Assembly: GCF_014230465.1 (NCBI RefSeq)
Contig: NZ_JAAXCY010000021.1
Location: forward strand, 1 to 50,789
Length of the DNA stretch: 50,789 nucleotides
Origin: Pseudomonas cremoris
GTDB lineage: Bacteria; Pseudomonadota; Gammaproteobacteria; Pseudomonadales; Pseudomonadaceae
Reading direction: 5' to 3'
The notes under the pieces were generated by a model, which did not search any database, was not told where the DNA came from, and was given only the letters and a program-made list of their open reading frames with translations. The translations under genes were made by a program, and so were the position numbers. The stretch's first letter is position 1, and every line of letters begins with the position of its first letter. Shown one piece after another: positions 18,518 through 28,677 of the stretch.

Positions 18518-19714
18518 ATGTCCCTGCCAAGCCTGCGTCTCAAAGCCAACGCCGATCGTCGTTTGCGCAACGGCCACCTGTGGGTCTACAGCAACGAAAT
18601 CGACGTGGCCGCCACCCCACTCCACGGCTTCCAGGCAGGCGACCAGGCTATCCTGGAAGCGGCCGGCGGCAAGACCCTGGGCATCGTGGCCATGAGCCCG
18701 AACAACCTGATCTGCGCCCGCCTGCTCTCGCGCGACATCAAGTTGCCGTTGGACAAGTCGCTGCTGGTGCACCGCCTGAACGTCGCCCTGTCCCTGCGTG
18801 ATCGCCTGTTCGACAAGCCGTTCTACCGCCTTGTCTACGGCGATTCCGACCTGTTGCCAGGCCTGGTCGTCGACCGTTTCGGCGACATCCTGGTGGTACA
18901 GATCGCCTCCGCGACCATGGAAGCCCATAAGGAAGACGTGATCGCTGCGCTGACCCAAGTGCTCAAGCCTAGCGGCATCCTGTTCAAGAACGACTCCGCC
19001 GCACGCGACGCCGAAGGCCTCAACCGCTACGTTGAAACCGTGTTCGGCCTGGTGCCGGAGTGGGTTGCGCTGGAAGAAAACGGCGTGAAATTCGAAGCCC
19101 CAGTGATTCAGGGCCAGAAAACCGGCTGGTTCTACGACCACCGCATGAACCGCGCACGCCTGGCCCCGTATGCCAAAGGCAAACGCGTGCTCGACCTATA
19201 CAGCTACATCGGCGGCTGGGGCGTGCAAGCTGCTGCCTTCGGCGCCAGTGAAGTGTTCTGCGTCGACGCCTCCGCCTTCGCTCTCGATGGCGTTGAGCGC
19301 AACGCCGCGCTGAACGGCTTCGCCGAGAAGATGACCTGCATCGAAGGCGACGTGTTTGAAGCCCTCAAAGAGCTGAAAGCCAGCGAAGAACGCTTCGACG
19401 TGATCGTCGCCGACCCACCGGCCTTCATCAAACGCAAAAAAGACATGAAGAACGGCGAAGGCGCCTACCGCCGGCTGAACGAGCAAGCCATGCGCCTGCT
19501 CAGCAAGGACGGCATCCTGGTCAGCGCTTCGTGCTCCATGCACTTGCCGGAAGATGACCTGCAGAACATCCTGCTGACCAGCGCCCGTCACTTGGACCGC
19601 AATATCCAGATGCTGGAGCGTGGCGGCCAGGGCCCGGATCACCCGGTGCACCCGGCGATTGCAGAGACGCGCTACATCAAGAGCATTACGTGCCGGTTGT
19701 TGCCTAACAGCTAA
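18518..19714 (+). CDS. rlmI: 23S rRNA (cytosine(1962)-C(5))-methyltransferase RlmI-like
   Basis: The 398-residue product has an N-terminal PUA RNA-binding domain (about 1-75, with LWVYSNEID), a central EEHEA-type subdomain, and a Rossmann SAM-methyltransferase domain with VLDLYSYIGGWGVQAA near 230 and the catalytic ADPPAFIKRKKD near 305. A following VSASCSMHL resembles the second cysteine motif of m5C enzymes. It acts on 23S rRNA in the cytoplasm. The ATG at 18518 follows CGGAG at 18506-18510; the frame is open further upstream but only through the REP sequence. Confidence 0.92.
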   Translation: MSLPSLRLKANADRRLRNGHLWVYSNEIDVAATPLHGFQAGDQAILEAAGGKTLGIVAMSPNNLICARLLSRDIKLPLDKSLLVHRLNVALSLRDRLFDKPFYRLVYGDSDLLPGLVVDRFGDILVVQIASATMEAHKEDVIAALTQVLKPSGILFKNDSAARDAEGLNRYVETVFGLVPEWVALEENGVKFEAPVIQGQKTGWFYDHRMNRARLAPYAKGKRVLDLYSYIGGWGVQAAAFGASEVFCVDASAFALDGVERNAALNGFAEKMTCIEGDVFEALKELKASEERFDVIVADPPAFIKRKKDMKNGEGAYRRLNEQAMRLLSKDGILVSASCSMHLPEDDLQNILLTSARHLDRNIQMLERGGQGPDHPVHPAIAETRYIKSITCRLLPNS

Positions 19715-19737
19715 GTAAATCTAGAACGCAGATCAAA

Positions 19738-19843
19738 ATGTGGGAGCGGGCTTGCTCGCGAATGCGGTGGATCAGTTACAGAGTTGTTAACTGACACACC
19801 GCATTCGCGAGCAAGTCGAATCGTCGCACCGCCGCTCCCACAT
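19738..19843. repeat. REP doublet with an interrupted right arm
   Basis: The left arm is the standard class. The right arm reads GCGAGCAAG, then an extra TCGAATCGTCGCACCG, then CCGCTCCCACA, so about 15 bases are inserted in the middle of the arm. Confidence 0.88.
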
Positions 19844-19947
19844 TGTTTTGCGGCGTGTCAGGACCGCTTTTTCGTGCCACGACAATTGAATTCCATTTTC
19901 CGCAGACTAGTATCGGTTGCTGGTTCTACTTCCGGAAAACAAAAACA

Positions 19948-21123
19948 ATGTCTGGGCCCACCCTTTCGCGCTTCATCCTCATCACCTGCATCTCCCTGAT
20001 CAGCTTCTTCCCGATCAATATCCTGCTGCCCTCTTTTCCTGCCCTGTCCGCCCACTTCGATACGCCCACCGCCGATGTCGCACTGTCCATCAGCCTGTTC
20101 ACGCTGGTTTTTGCGATCTCCCAACTGGTGGCCGGGCCGCTGTCGGATAAATGGGGGCGCAAGGAAGTGCTGGTCGGCTGCATCGGCCTGTCGATCCTCG
20201 GTGCCATCGGCTGCGCACTGGCGCAGGACTACCTGGGCTTTCTGCTGTTTCGCAGTGTGCAGGCAATGGGTTGTGGGTTCTTTGTATTGGGCCACGCGCT
20301 GGTGGAGGACTTGTTCGATGAGCAAGATCGCGCCCGCATACGCCTGTATTACATGACCTTGAGCGGCTCGTTTGTGGCGCTTTCGCCATTGATCGGCTCC
20401 TGGCTGCAAACCACCTTCGACTGGCAAGGCAGCTTCTACGGCTTTGCCCTGATGGCGCTGGGCATGTTGATCCACGCGTTGTGCATCTTGCCGTCGAAGT
20501 CCGCCAGCCCGCATCGCGAGCCGTTGTCGATCATCGGCACCCTCAAGGCCGTCATGCGCAATAAGCATTTCCTGCGCTACTGGTGGATCGCCGCGCTGGT
20601 CTTCGCCTGCTACTTCGCCCTCATCAGCGTCACACCGCTGATCTTCATGGATGCATTGAAGCTCTCCGAATACCAATACGCTTTGGTGCTGATGGTGTAT
20701 GGCGTGGCCTACCTGCTCGGCGGGGTCGGGGCGTCGTATTTGCAGAAACGCATCCCCCTGTACCGGCAGATCAATATCGGCCTCGCCTTGCTGACAATCG
20801 CCGGTGGGCTGCTGACGTTGATCGTCAGTATGGACGCGATCACCACCGTGACCCTGCTGATCCCGATGCTGATCAGCGCCCTCGCCGTCACTCTGGTGCG
20901 ACCCGCCGCGATTTCCGCAGCGATGCTACTGTTTTCAAACAGCGCCGGCACGGCGGCGTCGGCGGGCAACAGCATCATGTTTCTCACCGCCGCCGTCAGC
21001 AGCGCGGCGCTGGCCCAGGCGGGCGATCATTTGCTGCTGACCATCGCCCTCAGTTTTATCGTGTTCAGCCTATGGGGGCTGGTGACCAACCGCCAGGCTA
21101 CGGCTCGCGCATCACCGGCGTGA
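19948..21123 (+). CDS. MFS multidrug exporter of the Bcr/CflA type
   Basis: The 391-residue product has about twelve membrane helices. Between helices 2 and 3 it carries the MFS motif A (GPLSDKWGRKEVL), and the antiporter-type motif region follows near residue 100 (FVLGHALVEDLFDEQDRARI). This is the drug:proton antiporter subfamily that includes Bcr and CmlA, so it probably exports toxic compounds across the inner membrane. The substrate cannot be told. The ATG at 19948 lacks a strong ribosome site; the frame is open upstream for 35 non-membrane residues, which I leave out. Its end overlaps the convergent DUF4153 gene by 26 bp. Confidence 0.85.
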   Translation: MSGPTLSRFILITCISLISFFPINILLPSFPALSAHFDTPTADVALSISLFTLVFAISQLVAGPLSDKWGRKEVLVGCIGLSILGAIGCALAQDYLGFLLFRSVQAMGCGFFVLGHALVEDLFDEQDRARIRLYYMTLSGSFVALSPLIGSWLQTTFDWQGSFYGFALMALGMLIHALCILPSKSASPHREPLSIIGTLKAVMRNKHFLRYWWIAALVFACYFALISVTPLIFMDALKLSEYQYALVLMVYGVAYLLGGVGASYLQKRIPLYRQINIGLALLTIAGGLLTLIVSMDAITTVTLLIPMLISALAVTLVRPAAISAAMLLFSNSAGTAASAGNSIMFLTAAVSSAALAQAGDHLLLTIALSFIVFSLWGLVTNRQATARASPA

Positions 21124-22831
21124 GCAGCATGTCACTGGTCTGCAACTGCCGGTAACGCGGCTTCACCAGCTCGATCCTGCCTATGCGGATGTCGTGGATC
21201 AACATCTCGGTGTCCACGTAACCCTCCGGCAGTTGCGTCCAGACCAATGGGCCGCGATCGTCCCACTTGCCCTTCTCATCCAGGGCAAAGATGCGCGGTG
21301 GCTTGGAGTCGTGGCGGTAGCCGGTGTTCGGAATCGCCAGCACTTCGGGTTGTCCATCCAGGTCGAGATCCACTGCCCACAACACACAATTGGACTCGCA
21401 CGGGGAGTGGGTTTCCAGGCTCAGCTCAGCAAACTGCTCGCTGCCTTTGGGCTTGGGGCCGATCCATTCCAGTTCGGCCTTGGGCCGGTTGGCGCGCTCC
21501 TTGGCGTATTGCTCGCTGAAGCTCAGCGCGGTGTCGTCCATCCGCTCGCGCAAGACGCGCCGCGAGTCCGCGTCAAGAATACGCTCTTTATCCAGGTCGA
21601 CCTGCAACTGGGCGTACGCTTCTTCACCCGCCTTCTCCAGGCCGAAACGCAGGTAGTGCGCATCAAAGGCCTCAGCCTTGGTGCGCCCGTCGAGCAAGCG
21701 TTGCACCTGATCATTCACACTAATCTGTACCGGGTTGAGCAGCGGCGTGTTGATCAACACCACCAGCGCACAAAACAGCAACGCCAGCGCTGGGTTGGTC
21801 ACGCGCAAGTTGCCCAGCCACACCGGTTTACGCAACACCACCGCCCACACCGCCGCCAGGCCGTACAAACCGCACAGCAACGCCGCCGCCAGGGCGATGA
21901 AGCGTTGCGGCGACAAGGCGTATTGCTCAACCCGCAGCCAGCTCGAATAAAACGCCAGCGCCGCGAGGACCGGCAGGCACAACAGGCTCAACTCGATAAA
22001 GCGCGTCAGCCACTGGGGATAGGGCCGGGGCTGCCGGCCATCCTGGAACACCCCGTTGAGCAGGAACAACTGCGCACCCGCCAACACCAACAAAATCGGC
22101 GTGGAGTAGCCCGTGGCCCAGATCCGCCCGAGCCCGGTAAACGGCAGGGCCAGGGTAAACAGCACACTGATCAGCGCAATCAACGGCAGCAGCAGGCCAC
22201 AGGCACTGAGTAGCATGCTGCGCATCTGGCCGATGACCTTCTCGCTGCGCGCCGCCAAGTACATGCCGAGCGCGAACACCAGCGGCAGGGCGAAACACAG
22301 GAACAACTCACTCCAGAAGTGCCGCTCGAAAAACTCGATGCCCAGCATCAGGAACAGACGGCTCCACAGCTTGAGCAACGCCATGAACAGCCCCACCAGG
22401 ATCAACGCATAGAGCACGATAAACACACTGTTCCAGGCTTGCTGGAACAGGTCTTCATAGCGCCAGCGCTGGCCTTTGGCAGAGGGCCAGGCGAACAGGA
22501 AGCTGGCACAGACGTAGCTCAGCACCACCACGCTGATAAACCAGGAGTTGATCGCCCAACGATTGTTGTCGATATGCTCGACGCCGTAACACACCCACAG
22601 CGTCATGCCGCCCATCAGCAGGGTAAACACCAGCGTCGGCAACAACGAACGCCAGTGTCGGACTTTTTCCCCGAGCAACTGCAACGTGGTGCCGCCCACC
22701 AGGGCCAGGGTGTAGGTGACAAAAAACAGCGCTTCGTTTACGCGATAAAGCTGGTCGGAGTAATAGAAGGCGATTCCCTGGACCAGGCCGATCAGCAGGT
22801 AGAACCCAAGAAAACGATTGATACCGGGCAT
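21098..22831 (-). CDS. DUF4153 family membrane protein
   Basis: The 577-residue product has a long N-terminal membrane part (about ten to twelve hydrophobic segments across residues 5-395) and a soluble C-terminal part of about 180 residues rich in charged residues and Trp-Thr/Pro motifs. This pattern and the NALFFVTYTLALVGG-like region match the DUF4153 family, whose function is unknown. The ATG at 22831 is preceded by AAGGA at good spacing. A TTG 17 codons upstream is possible but less likely. It runs towards and overlaps the end of the MFS gene. Confidence 0.7.
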   Translation of the reverse strand: MPGINRFLGFYLLIGLVQGIAFYYSDQLYRVNEALFFVTYTLALVGGTTLQLLGEKVRHWRSLLPTLVFTLLMGGMTLWVCYGVEHIDNNRWAINSWFISVVVLSYVCASFLFAWPSAKGQRWRYEDLFQQAWNSVFIVLYALILVGLFMALLKLWSRLFLMLGIEFFERHFWSELFLCFALPLVFALGMYLAARSEKVIGQMRSMLLSACGLLLPLIALISVLFTLALPFTGLGRIWATGYSTPILLVLAGAQLFLLNGVFQDGRQPRPYPQWLTRFIELSLLCLPVLAALAFYSSWLRVEQYALSPQRFIALAAALLCGLYGLAAVWAVVLRKPVWLGNLRVTNPALALLFCALVVLINTPLLNPVQISVNDQVQRLLDGRTKAEAFDAHYLRFGLEKAGEEAYAQLQVDLDKERILDADSRRVLRERMDDTALSFSEQYAKERANRPKAELEWIGPKPKGSEQFAELSLETHSPCESNCVLWAVDLDLDGQPEVLAIPNTGYRHDSKPPRIFALDEKGKWDDRGPLVWTQLPEGYVDTEMLIHDIRIGRIELVKPRYRQLQTSDMLLTPVMREP

Positions 22832-23109
22832 TCCAGTTCCTTTGGAGTGGGGAGGGGCAAAAAAGGCCGCCAGTCTAAACAAAGCCGCAGGCCCTGTATT
22901 GCCCCGTTCCCTCCAGCCTCCAGCGGTGTAGAATCGGCCCTATTCATCGCCAGTCATCCCCCGGCGGGTTTATGAGCTCGAGGCCCAAGCAAGCGGCGAT
23001 CCCGCGACGCGAGTGGCAACTTCCGGACACACGGCCATTTTTCGGGTGTTCCAGACGTCAATAGAAGCTCACTCCCCATTGATACCTGATTAGCCGCCCG
23101 GAGTGCTCC

Positions 23110-24951
23110 ATGCCAGATTACCGCTCGAAAACATCCACCCATGGCCGCAACATGGCCGGCGCACGCGCACTGTGGCGCGCCACGGGGATGAAAGATGACG
23201 ACTTCAAGAAGCCGATCATCGCGATTGCCAACTCGTTTACCCAATTCGTACCGGGCCACGTCCACCTAAAGGACCTGGGCCAACTGGTCGCCCGCGAGAT
23301 CGAGCGCGCTGGCGGCGTTGCCAAGGAATTCAACACCATCGCCGTGGACGACGGCATCGCCATGGGCCATGACGGCATGCTGTATTCCCTGCCGAGCCGC
23401 GAGATCATCGCCGACTCCGTGGAATACATGGTCAACGCCCACTGCGCCGACGCCATCGTGTGCATCTCCAACTGCGACAAGATCACCCCCGGCATGCTGA
23501 TGGCCTCCCTGCGCCTGAACATTCCGGTGATCTTCGTTTCCGGCGGCCCGATGGAAGCCGGCAAGACCAAGCTCGCCTCCCACGGCCTGGACCTGGTGGA
23601 CGCCATGGTCATCGCCGCCGATTCCAGCGCTTCTGACGAGAAGGTCGCGGAATACGAGCGCAGTGCTTGCCCAACCTGCGGTTCGTGCTCCGGCATGTTC
23701 ACTGCCAACTCGATGAACTGCCTGGTGGAAGCCCTGGGCCTGGCCTTGCCGGGCAACGGTTCCACGCTCGCCACCCACAGCGACCGCGAGCAACTGTTCC
23801 TGCAGGCCGGCCGCACCATCGTCGAGCTGTGCAAGCGTTACTACGGCGAGAACGACGAGTCGGTGTTGCCGCGCAACATCGCCAACTTCAAGGCGTTCGA
23901 AAACGCCATGACCTTGGACATCGCCATGGGCGGTTCCACCAACACCATCCTGCACTTGCTGGCCGCCGCCCAGGAAGCCGAGATCGATTTCGACCTGCGC
24001 GACATCGACCGTCTGTCCCGCCACGTGCCGCAACTGTGCAAGGTCGCGCCGAACATCCAGAAGTACCACATGGAAGACGTGCACCGTGCCGGCGGGATCT
24101 TCTCGATCCTCGGCTCCCTGGCCCGTGGCGGCTTGCTGCACACCGACCTGCCGACCGTGCACAGCAAGTCCATCGCCGAAGGCATCGCCAAGTGGGACAT
24201 CACCCAGACTGACGACGAAGCCGTGCACACCTTCTTCAAGGCCGGCCCGGCGGGCATCCCGACCCAGACCGCGTTCAGCCAGTCGACCCGTTGGGACACC
24301 CTGGACGACGACCGTGAGAACGGCTGCATCCGCAGTGTCGAGCACGCCTATTCGCAAGAAGGCGGCCTGGCCGTGCTGTACGGCAACATTGCCCTGGACG
24401 GCTGCGTGGTGAAAACCGCCGGTGTGGATGAATCCATCCACGTCTTCGAAGGCCGCGCCAAGATCTACGAAAGCCAGGACAGCTCGGTTCGCGGCATCCT
24501 CGCTGACGAAGTGAAGGAAGGCGACATCGTGATCATCCGCTACGAAGGCCCGAAAGGCGGCCCGGGTATGCAGGAGATGCTGTACCCGACGTCCTACCTG
24601 AAATCCAAGGGCCTGGGCAAAGCCTGCGCCTTGCTGACCGACGGGCGTTTCTCTGGTGGCACCTCGGGCCTGTCCATCGGCCACGCTTCGCCGGAAGCCG
24701 CTGCCGGTGGCGCGATTGGCCTGGTGCAGGATGGCGACAAGGTACTGATCGACATTCCGAACCGCTCGATCAACCTGTTGATCAGCGATGAAGAACTGGC
24801 GGCACGCCGGGTTGAGCAAGACAAGAAAGGTTGGAAGCCGGTTGAGAAGCGTCCGCGTAAAGTGACGACTGCGTTGAAGGCCTACGCCCTGCTGGCCACC
24901 AGTGCCGACAAGGGTGCTGTGCGTAACAAGGCGATGCTTGACGGTCTGTAA
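23110..24951 (+). CDS. ilvD: Dihydroxy-acid dehydratase
   Basis: IlvD dehydrates dihydroxy acids to 2-oxo acids in valine, leucine and isoleucine synthesis, using an Fe-S cluster. The 613-residue product has the IlvD/Edd fold with signatures [19 protein letters not shown] near 122 and a later [16 protein letters not shown] near 515. Cluster cysteines in CDKITPG and [12 protein letters not shown] (near 193) are present. The ATG follows GGAG at 23100-23103. A strong intrinsic terminator follows at 24964. Confidence 0.98.
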   Translation: MPDYRSKTSTHGRNMAGARALWRATGMKDDDFKKPIIAIANSFTQFVPGHVHLKDLGQLVAREIERAGGVAKEFNTIAVDDGIAMGHDGMLYSLPSREIIADSVEYMVNAHCADAIVCISNCDKITPGMLMASLRLNIPVIFVSGGPMEAGKTKLASHGLDLVDAMVIAADSSASDEKVAEYERSACPTCGSCSGMFTANSMNCLVEALGLALPGNGSTLATHSDREQLFLQAGRTIVELCKRYYGENDESVLPRNIANFKAFENAMTLDIAMGGSTNTILHLLAAAQEAEIDFDLRDIDRLSRHVPQLCKVAPNIQKYHMEDVHRAGGIFSILGSLARGGLLHTDLPTVHSKSIAEGIAKWDITQTDDEAVHTFFKAGPAGIPTQTAFSQSTRWDTLDDDRENGCIRSVEHAYSQEGGLAVLYGNIALDGCVVKTAGVDESIHVFEGRAKIYESQDSSVRGILADEVKEGDIVIIRYEGPKGGPGMQEMLYPTSYLKSKGLGKACALLTDGRFSGGTSGLSIGHASPEAAAGGAIGLVQDGDKVLIDIPNRSINLLISDEELAARRVEQDKKGWKPVEKRPRKVTTALKAYALLATSADKGAVRNKAMLDGL

Positions 24952-24963
24952 GACTCGCTCATA

Positions 24964-24994
24964 AAAATGCCCCGCACATGCGGGGCATTTTTTT
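24964..24994 (+). terminator. Intrinsic terminator of ilvD
   Basis: AAAATGCCCCGC-ACAT-GCGGGGCATTTTTTT: a GC-rich stem of at least 10 bp with a 4-nt loop, followed by seven T. It starts 12 bp after the ilvD stop. The A-rich left side would let it work in both directions, though the leftward partner is separated by a REP doublet. Confidence 0.92.
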
Positions 24995-25030
24995 GCCTGG
25001 CCAAAACCCTCCAGAACACTGGAGATCAAA

Positions 25031-25120
25031 ATGTGGGAGCGGGCTTGCTCGCGAAGGCGGTCTGTCAGTTACAGGTGTGTTGCCTGACCCACCGTCTTCG
25101 CGAGCAAGCCCGCTCCCACA
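25031..25120. repeat. REP doublet (REPIN)
   Basis: Head-to-head TGTGGGAGCGGGCTTGCTC arms lie between the ilvD terminator and the end of the TonB receptor gene. The right arm ends 18 bp before that gene's stop codon. Confidence 0.92.
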
Positions 25121-25138
25121 GGGGTACTGCGGCGGGTC

Positions 25139-27598
25139 TTAAAATTGCGGCTTGTAGGTCACGCTGAACATCATGTTTCGCGGGTCGCCAAAGTAGTTGT
25201 TGCCCACCAACTGGCTATACGAAGGGATGTAGTAGCGCTTGTCCAAGATGTTGTTCACGTTCACCGCCAAGGTCACTTCATCACTGGCCTCATAGGCAAC
25301 CCGCGAATTGAAGATGGCAAAACCGGCCTGGCCGAAGTTGCGGTCAAAACTGGTGGTGGCCGTTTGTGCATTAACCCCTGCCCCTAGGCTGATGCGGCTC
25401 AAATCTCCTGGCAGTTTGTAATCACTCCAAATCCGCAGCATGTGCTTGGGCACCGCCGTACTGAACACCTTGCCTTTGAGTTCGGTGTCTTTCAAAAACA
25501 CGGTGGTGTTGTAGGTATAGCTGCTGCTGATCTGCAAACCCGGCGCCAATTGGCCGCTGATCTCAGCCTCCAGCCCCTGGCTGCGCACCTTGCCCGAAGC
25601 GGTGGAGCAGTACCAACCACTGCAAGCGTTGGGGCCGTCAATGTCCGTACTGAAATCCGTGACGGCGCGGTTTTCGTGGATATAGCGGAACAGTGCCAGG
25701 GAGGTATTGAGACGGCCATCCATCAACTCGCCCTTGATGCCCACCTCGTAGTTGCGCCCCTCAATGGGCGGCAGACCGGTCTTTTGCTGGGTCAGTTGAG
25801 TTTGCGGGATAAACACTTCGGCGTAGCTGCCGTACACCGACCACTGGTCATCCAGTGCATACACCAGCCCAGCAAACGGTGTGACCTTGCCATTGCTCTT
25901 GACCGAGTTTTTCTCGCCGCCCTCTTCGTACTGACGGGCGTAGTAGTTGTCCTGGTCAAAGGCAAAGTCATACCAGCTGGTGCGGGCACCGAGGATCAAT
26001 GTGAGGGGGTCCGTCAGGTTGATCCGCCAAGTGCCGTATAGACCTTTTTGGGTGATGTCGTAGGTGCTCAAGGCCAGGTTGGCGCGATCGGCAATGCTGT
26101 TGTAGGTCGGCTCCGGGCGGTGATGGTCGATAGCACCAATATCGGCACCCGGCGTGAAGGCGCGGGCATAACCATCGTCGGTGTTGTACTTGGAATAGTT
26201 GCCGCCCAGCACCAGGCTTTGCTTGAACGACAGCGCTTCGAAGTCGCCGCTGACGTAGGCGTCGAAGCCACGATTTTTGCCGTAGAAGTCGGTGGAATAG
26301 TCGGCGTAGTTACCGCTTTTGGTACTACCCACCGGTACCGCGCCGACGATGAACTGATACGTCGCTTCATTGGACTCATTCATCGCCAACGCCGAAGCGT
26401 TGAATTTCCAATGGTCGTTAAAGCGATGCTCAAGATCCAGGTACACCGCGGTCTGGTCGTTGAACGAACGGTTCCAACTCGCCCCGGTGTACGTGGAGCG
26501 CGATACATCCAGCGCGCTGCCGTCGGTGTGGCGCGGCAAGGCAATCAGATACGGCCGCCCGTGGCTCTTCTTGTTGCTGAAACCGACGCCCAGGGTAGTG
26601 TCGTCGTCCAGGTCAAAGTCCAGCGCACCGTAGACGGTCTGCTCCCAGTTCCACACGTAGTCGGTGAAGGAATGGCCCTTCTCATAGTTGACCACCGCCC
26701 GCCCACGGATCGTCCCGGCTTCGTTCAACGGGCCGCCGACGTCCGCCTGGGACGCATAACGGTCCCAGCTACCCGCCTTGGCGCTCAAGGTCACAGTGGG
26801 TGCCGCTTGTGGGCGTTTACGCACCAGGTTCACCGCACCGCCCGGACTGTTGGCACCTTGCAGCAAGCCGGCCGCACCACGCAGGACTTCCATACGGTCG
26901 TAGATCACCATGTTCTCGGTGATGTAGCTGCCCAGCGCATACACGTTGCGGGGCACCGGTACGCCGTCGTATTGCAGCGATTCAATCTCGAAACCCCGCG
27001 CAAACATGAACATCCCCGGCCCTGGCGACTTGACCGACGCCATGCCCGGCACCGCTTCAATCGCTTGGGTCAGGGTGCTGATGTTCTGGTCATCCATGGC
27101 CTTGCGTGTCAGCACGCTGACGGACTGTGGGATGTCCTTGAGCTTTTGCGTACCTTTGCCGATGGTCACGGCACCGGTGGTGTAGGAACCGCTACCTTCG
27201 GTGGTCGTCCCCAGGTGGTCAGCGCTGATGGTAGTCGCGCCGACTTCGAGGGCGCTTCCAGTGTCCACGCGCTTTTCGAGGGTGACGGTATCGGCATTGA
27301 TAAAGGCCGCGCTGAGCCCGGTGCCGCCGAGCAATAGGCCGAGTGCCTCGCGCTGCCCCAGATTGCCACTCACCCCTGGCGATACCACACCTTGAGTCAG
27401 CTCACCGGACACCAGCACCTGAACCCGCGTCACCGCCGAAAACGCCGCCAGCGCACCGTCCAGGCTTTGCCCTGGAATATCGAAGCGATAGCTCTGGGCC
27501 TGGGTGGTCTGAGCGGCCTGCAAGGACAGTGGCGCAGTGCAACTGGCGATGGAAATGGCCAGTGCCAACAAAGGCCGTGCGGCGAATCGGTGTGCCAT
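25139..27598 (-). CDS. TonB-dependent siderophore receptor with signalling domain
   Basis: The 819-residue product is an outer-membrane ferric-siderophore receptor of the transducer class. After a signal peptide (about 1-30) there is an STN/secretin-like domain (about 40-115, with RFDIPGQSLDGALAAFS), which transmits the ligand signal to FecR. A plug domain follows (about 150-260), then a C-terminal beta-barrel ending in Phe. The ATG at 27598 follows GGGGAG at 8 bp; an upstream TTG is less likely. It belongs with the fecI/fecR genes immediately upstream. The siderophore is unknown; receptors of this type often take up xenosiderophores. Confidence 0.93.
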   Translation of the reverse strand: MAHRFAARPLLALAISIASCTAPLSLQAAQTTQAQSYRFDIPGQSLDGALAAFSAVTRVQVLVSGELTQGVVSPGVSGNLGQREALGLLLGGTGLSAAFINADTVTLEKRVDTGSALEVGATTISADHLGTTTEGSGSYTTGAVTIGKGTQKLKDIPQSVSVLTRKAMDDQNISTLTQAIEAVPGMASVKSPGPGMFMFARGFEIESLQYDGVPVPRNVYALGSYITENMVIYDRMEVLRGAAGLLQGANSPGGAVNLVRKRPQAAPTVTLSAKAGSWDRYASQADVGGPLNEAGTIRGRAVVNYEKGHSFTDYVWNWEQTVYGALDFDLDDDTTLGVGFSNKKSHGRPYLIALPRHTDGSALDVSRSTYTGASWNRSFNDQTAVYLDLEHRFNDHWKFNASALAMNESNEATYQFIVGAVPVGSTKSGNYADYSTDFYGKNRGFDAYVSGDFEALSFKQSLVLGGNYSKYNTDDGYARAFTPGADIGAIDHHRPEPTYNSIADRANLALSTYDITQKGLYGTWRINLTDPLTLILGARTSWYDFAFDQDNYYARQYEEGGEKNSVKSNGKVTPFAGLVYALDDQWSVYGSYAEVFIPQTQLTQQKTGLPPIEGRNYEVGIKGELMDGRLNTSLALFRYIHENRAVTDFSTDIDGPNACSGWYCSTASGKVRSQGLEAEISGQLAPGLQISSSYTYNTTVFLKDTELKGKVFSTAVPKHMLRIWSDYKLPGDLSRISLGAGVNAQTATTSFDRNFGQAGFAIFNSRVAYEASDEVTLAVNVNNILDKRYYIPSYSQLVGNNYFGDPRNMMFSVTYKPQF

Positions 27599-27681
27599 GG
27601 ATGATGCTCCCCGGTGCAAAAAGTCTGTGATCGGCGCTGCACTACTTGAGAGTGCTTACTATTTGCGCCTCAGTGATCAAG

Positions 27682-27706
27682 GACGATGCCGTACGGAGAA
27701 ACCCTG
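27682..27706 (-). promoter_or_regulatory. Candidate ECF (FecI-type) promoter of the receptor gene
   Basis: Reading leftward, an A/T-rich stretch is followed by CAGGGTTT (27706-27699), a 13-bp spacer and CGTC (27685-27682). This resembles iron-starvation sigma promoters of pseudomonads, where a GC-rich -10 CGTC is typical. It lies about 85 bp before the receptor start and just after fecR, so the receptor could be transcribed separately under the FecI factor. Confidence 0.4.
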
Positions 27707-27729
27707 AAAATATTTTGAAAAAGTTGCAC

Positions 27730-28677
27730 TCAGGATGCTTTGCCTTCGCGCAACACCAACAAATACGGGGTGTAGTGCTCGGCGTGCAGGTTGAGGGTGT
27801 ACTCCAACGCCTTGATTACTGCATCGGGTTTGTCGATCTCGAACACGCCGGACACCACGCGGTTACGCAACGCATCCCCCAGTACCAACGTTTTTCCGGG
27901 CCAGTAGCGGTTCAGCTCGGTGACCACTTCCGACAGCGGCTGCTGGCGAAACACCAATTGCCGCTGACGCCAGGCAAAGCCGCTAGCCGGGTCGAAACCG
28001 TGGACATCGGCCAGGTGCTGGTCCTGATATTCCACGGCCAGCCCAGGTTCCAGGTACACCGGTGTGCCGCTGCCGGCACTGACCTGCACCTTGCCTTGGG
28101 CCACTTGCACTCGCGTCTGCGCATCACGCCGTGCCACGCTGAATTGGGTGCCGACCACCTTGACCCAGCCATCGCCGGACTGCACCACGAACGGCCGCGT
28201 CGGGTCTTTGGTCACGCTGAAAAAACCTTCGCCGCGCAGCAGACGAATCTGACGCTCACCGCCGCTCATACGCACTTGAATCGCGCTGTCGGTATTGAGT
28301 TGTAACTGGGAGCCGTCCGCCAATTCAACGGTACGAGACTCACCGGTGCCGGTGGCGTAGTCCGCACGCAGGCGGTCCAGCCAAGGGGTGTTTTGTACGG
28401 TCAGCCCCACCGCCAGCAACACGGCGGCGGCGCAGGCCCAACGTCGCGCAGGTTTGCGCCAGGCGGCCTGTTCGGCGCGGCGCACCACCCGAGCCGGCTC
28501 ACGCAAGCCGCCGAGCAGCGCCTGCACTTCCTGCCAGGCATCATCCTGGGCCTGGCCTTGGCCGAGCCAGGCGGCAAAATTTTCCATTTCGGCTGGGGTG
28601 ACGTCCTCGGCCTGCAGGCGGAAGTACCAGCCGGATGCTTCTTCGAACAATTCGTCGGCTGTGGGGGTGGCGGTCAT
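27730..28677 (-). CDS. fecR: FecR-type anti-sigma/transmembrane regulator
   Basis: The 315-residue product has a cytoplasmic N-terminal domain (about 1-85) that holds the sigma factor, a single membrane helix (about 88-105, ACAAAVLLAVGLTV), and a periplasmic FecR domain (about 115-300, with the typical VELADGSQLQLNTDSAI and VRLLRGEGFF-like stretches). It relays the signal from the receptor's STN domain. The ATG at 28677 overlaps the fecI stop by 4 bp (ATGA), showing coupling. An ATG further upstream would extend into fecI and is rejected. The symbol names the family, not a ferric-citrate specificity. Confidence 0.9.
   Translation of the reverse strand: MTATPTADELFEEASGWYFRLQAEDVTPAEMENFAAWLGQGQAQDDAWQEVQALLGGLREPARVVRRAEQAAWRKPARRWACAAAVLLAVGLTVQNTPWLDRLRADYATGTGESRTVELADGSQLQLNTDSAIQVRMSGGERQIRLLRGEGFFSVTKDPTRPFVVQSGDGWVKVVGTQFSVARRDAQTRVQVAQGKVQVSAGSGTPVYLEPGLAVEYQDQHLADVHGFDPASGFAWRQRQLVFRQQPLSEVVTELNRYWPGKTLVLGDALRNRVVSGVFEIDKPDAVIKALEYTLNLHAEHYTPYLLVLREGKAS

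Noticed and set aside
23266..25029. Very long leftward open frame (587 codons) opposite ilvD
   Set aside because: It is a mirror frame of the GC-rich ilvD gene with His/Gly/Gln-rich composition typical of antisense shadows. ilvD itself has all family motifs.
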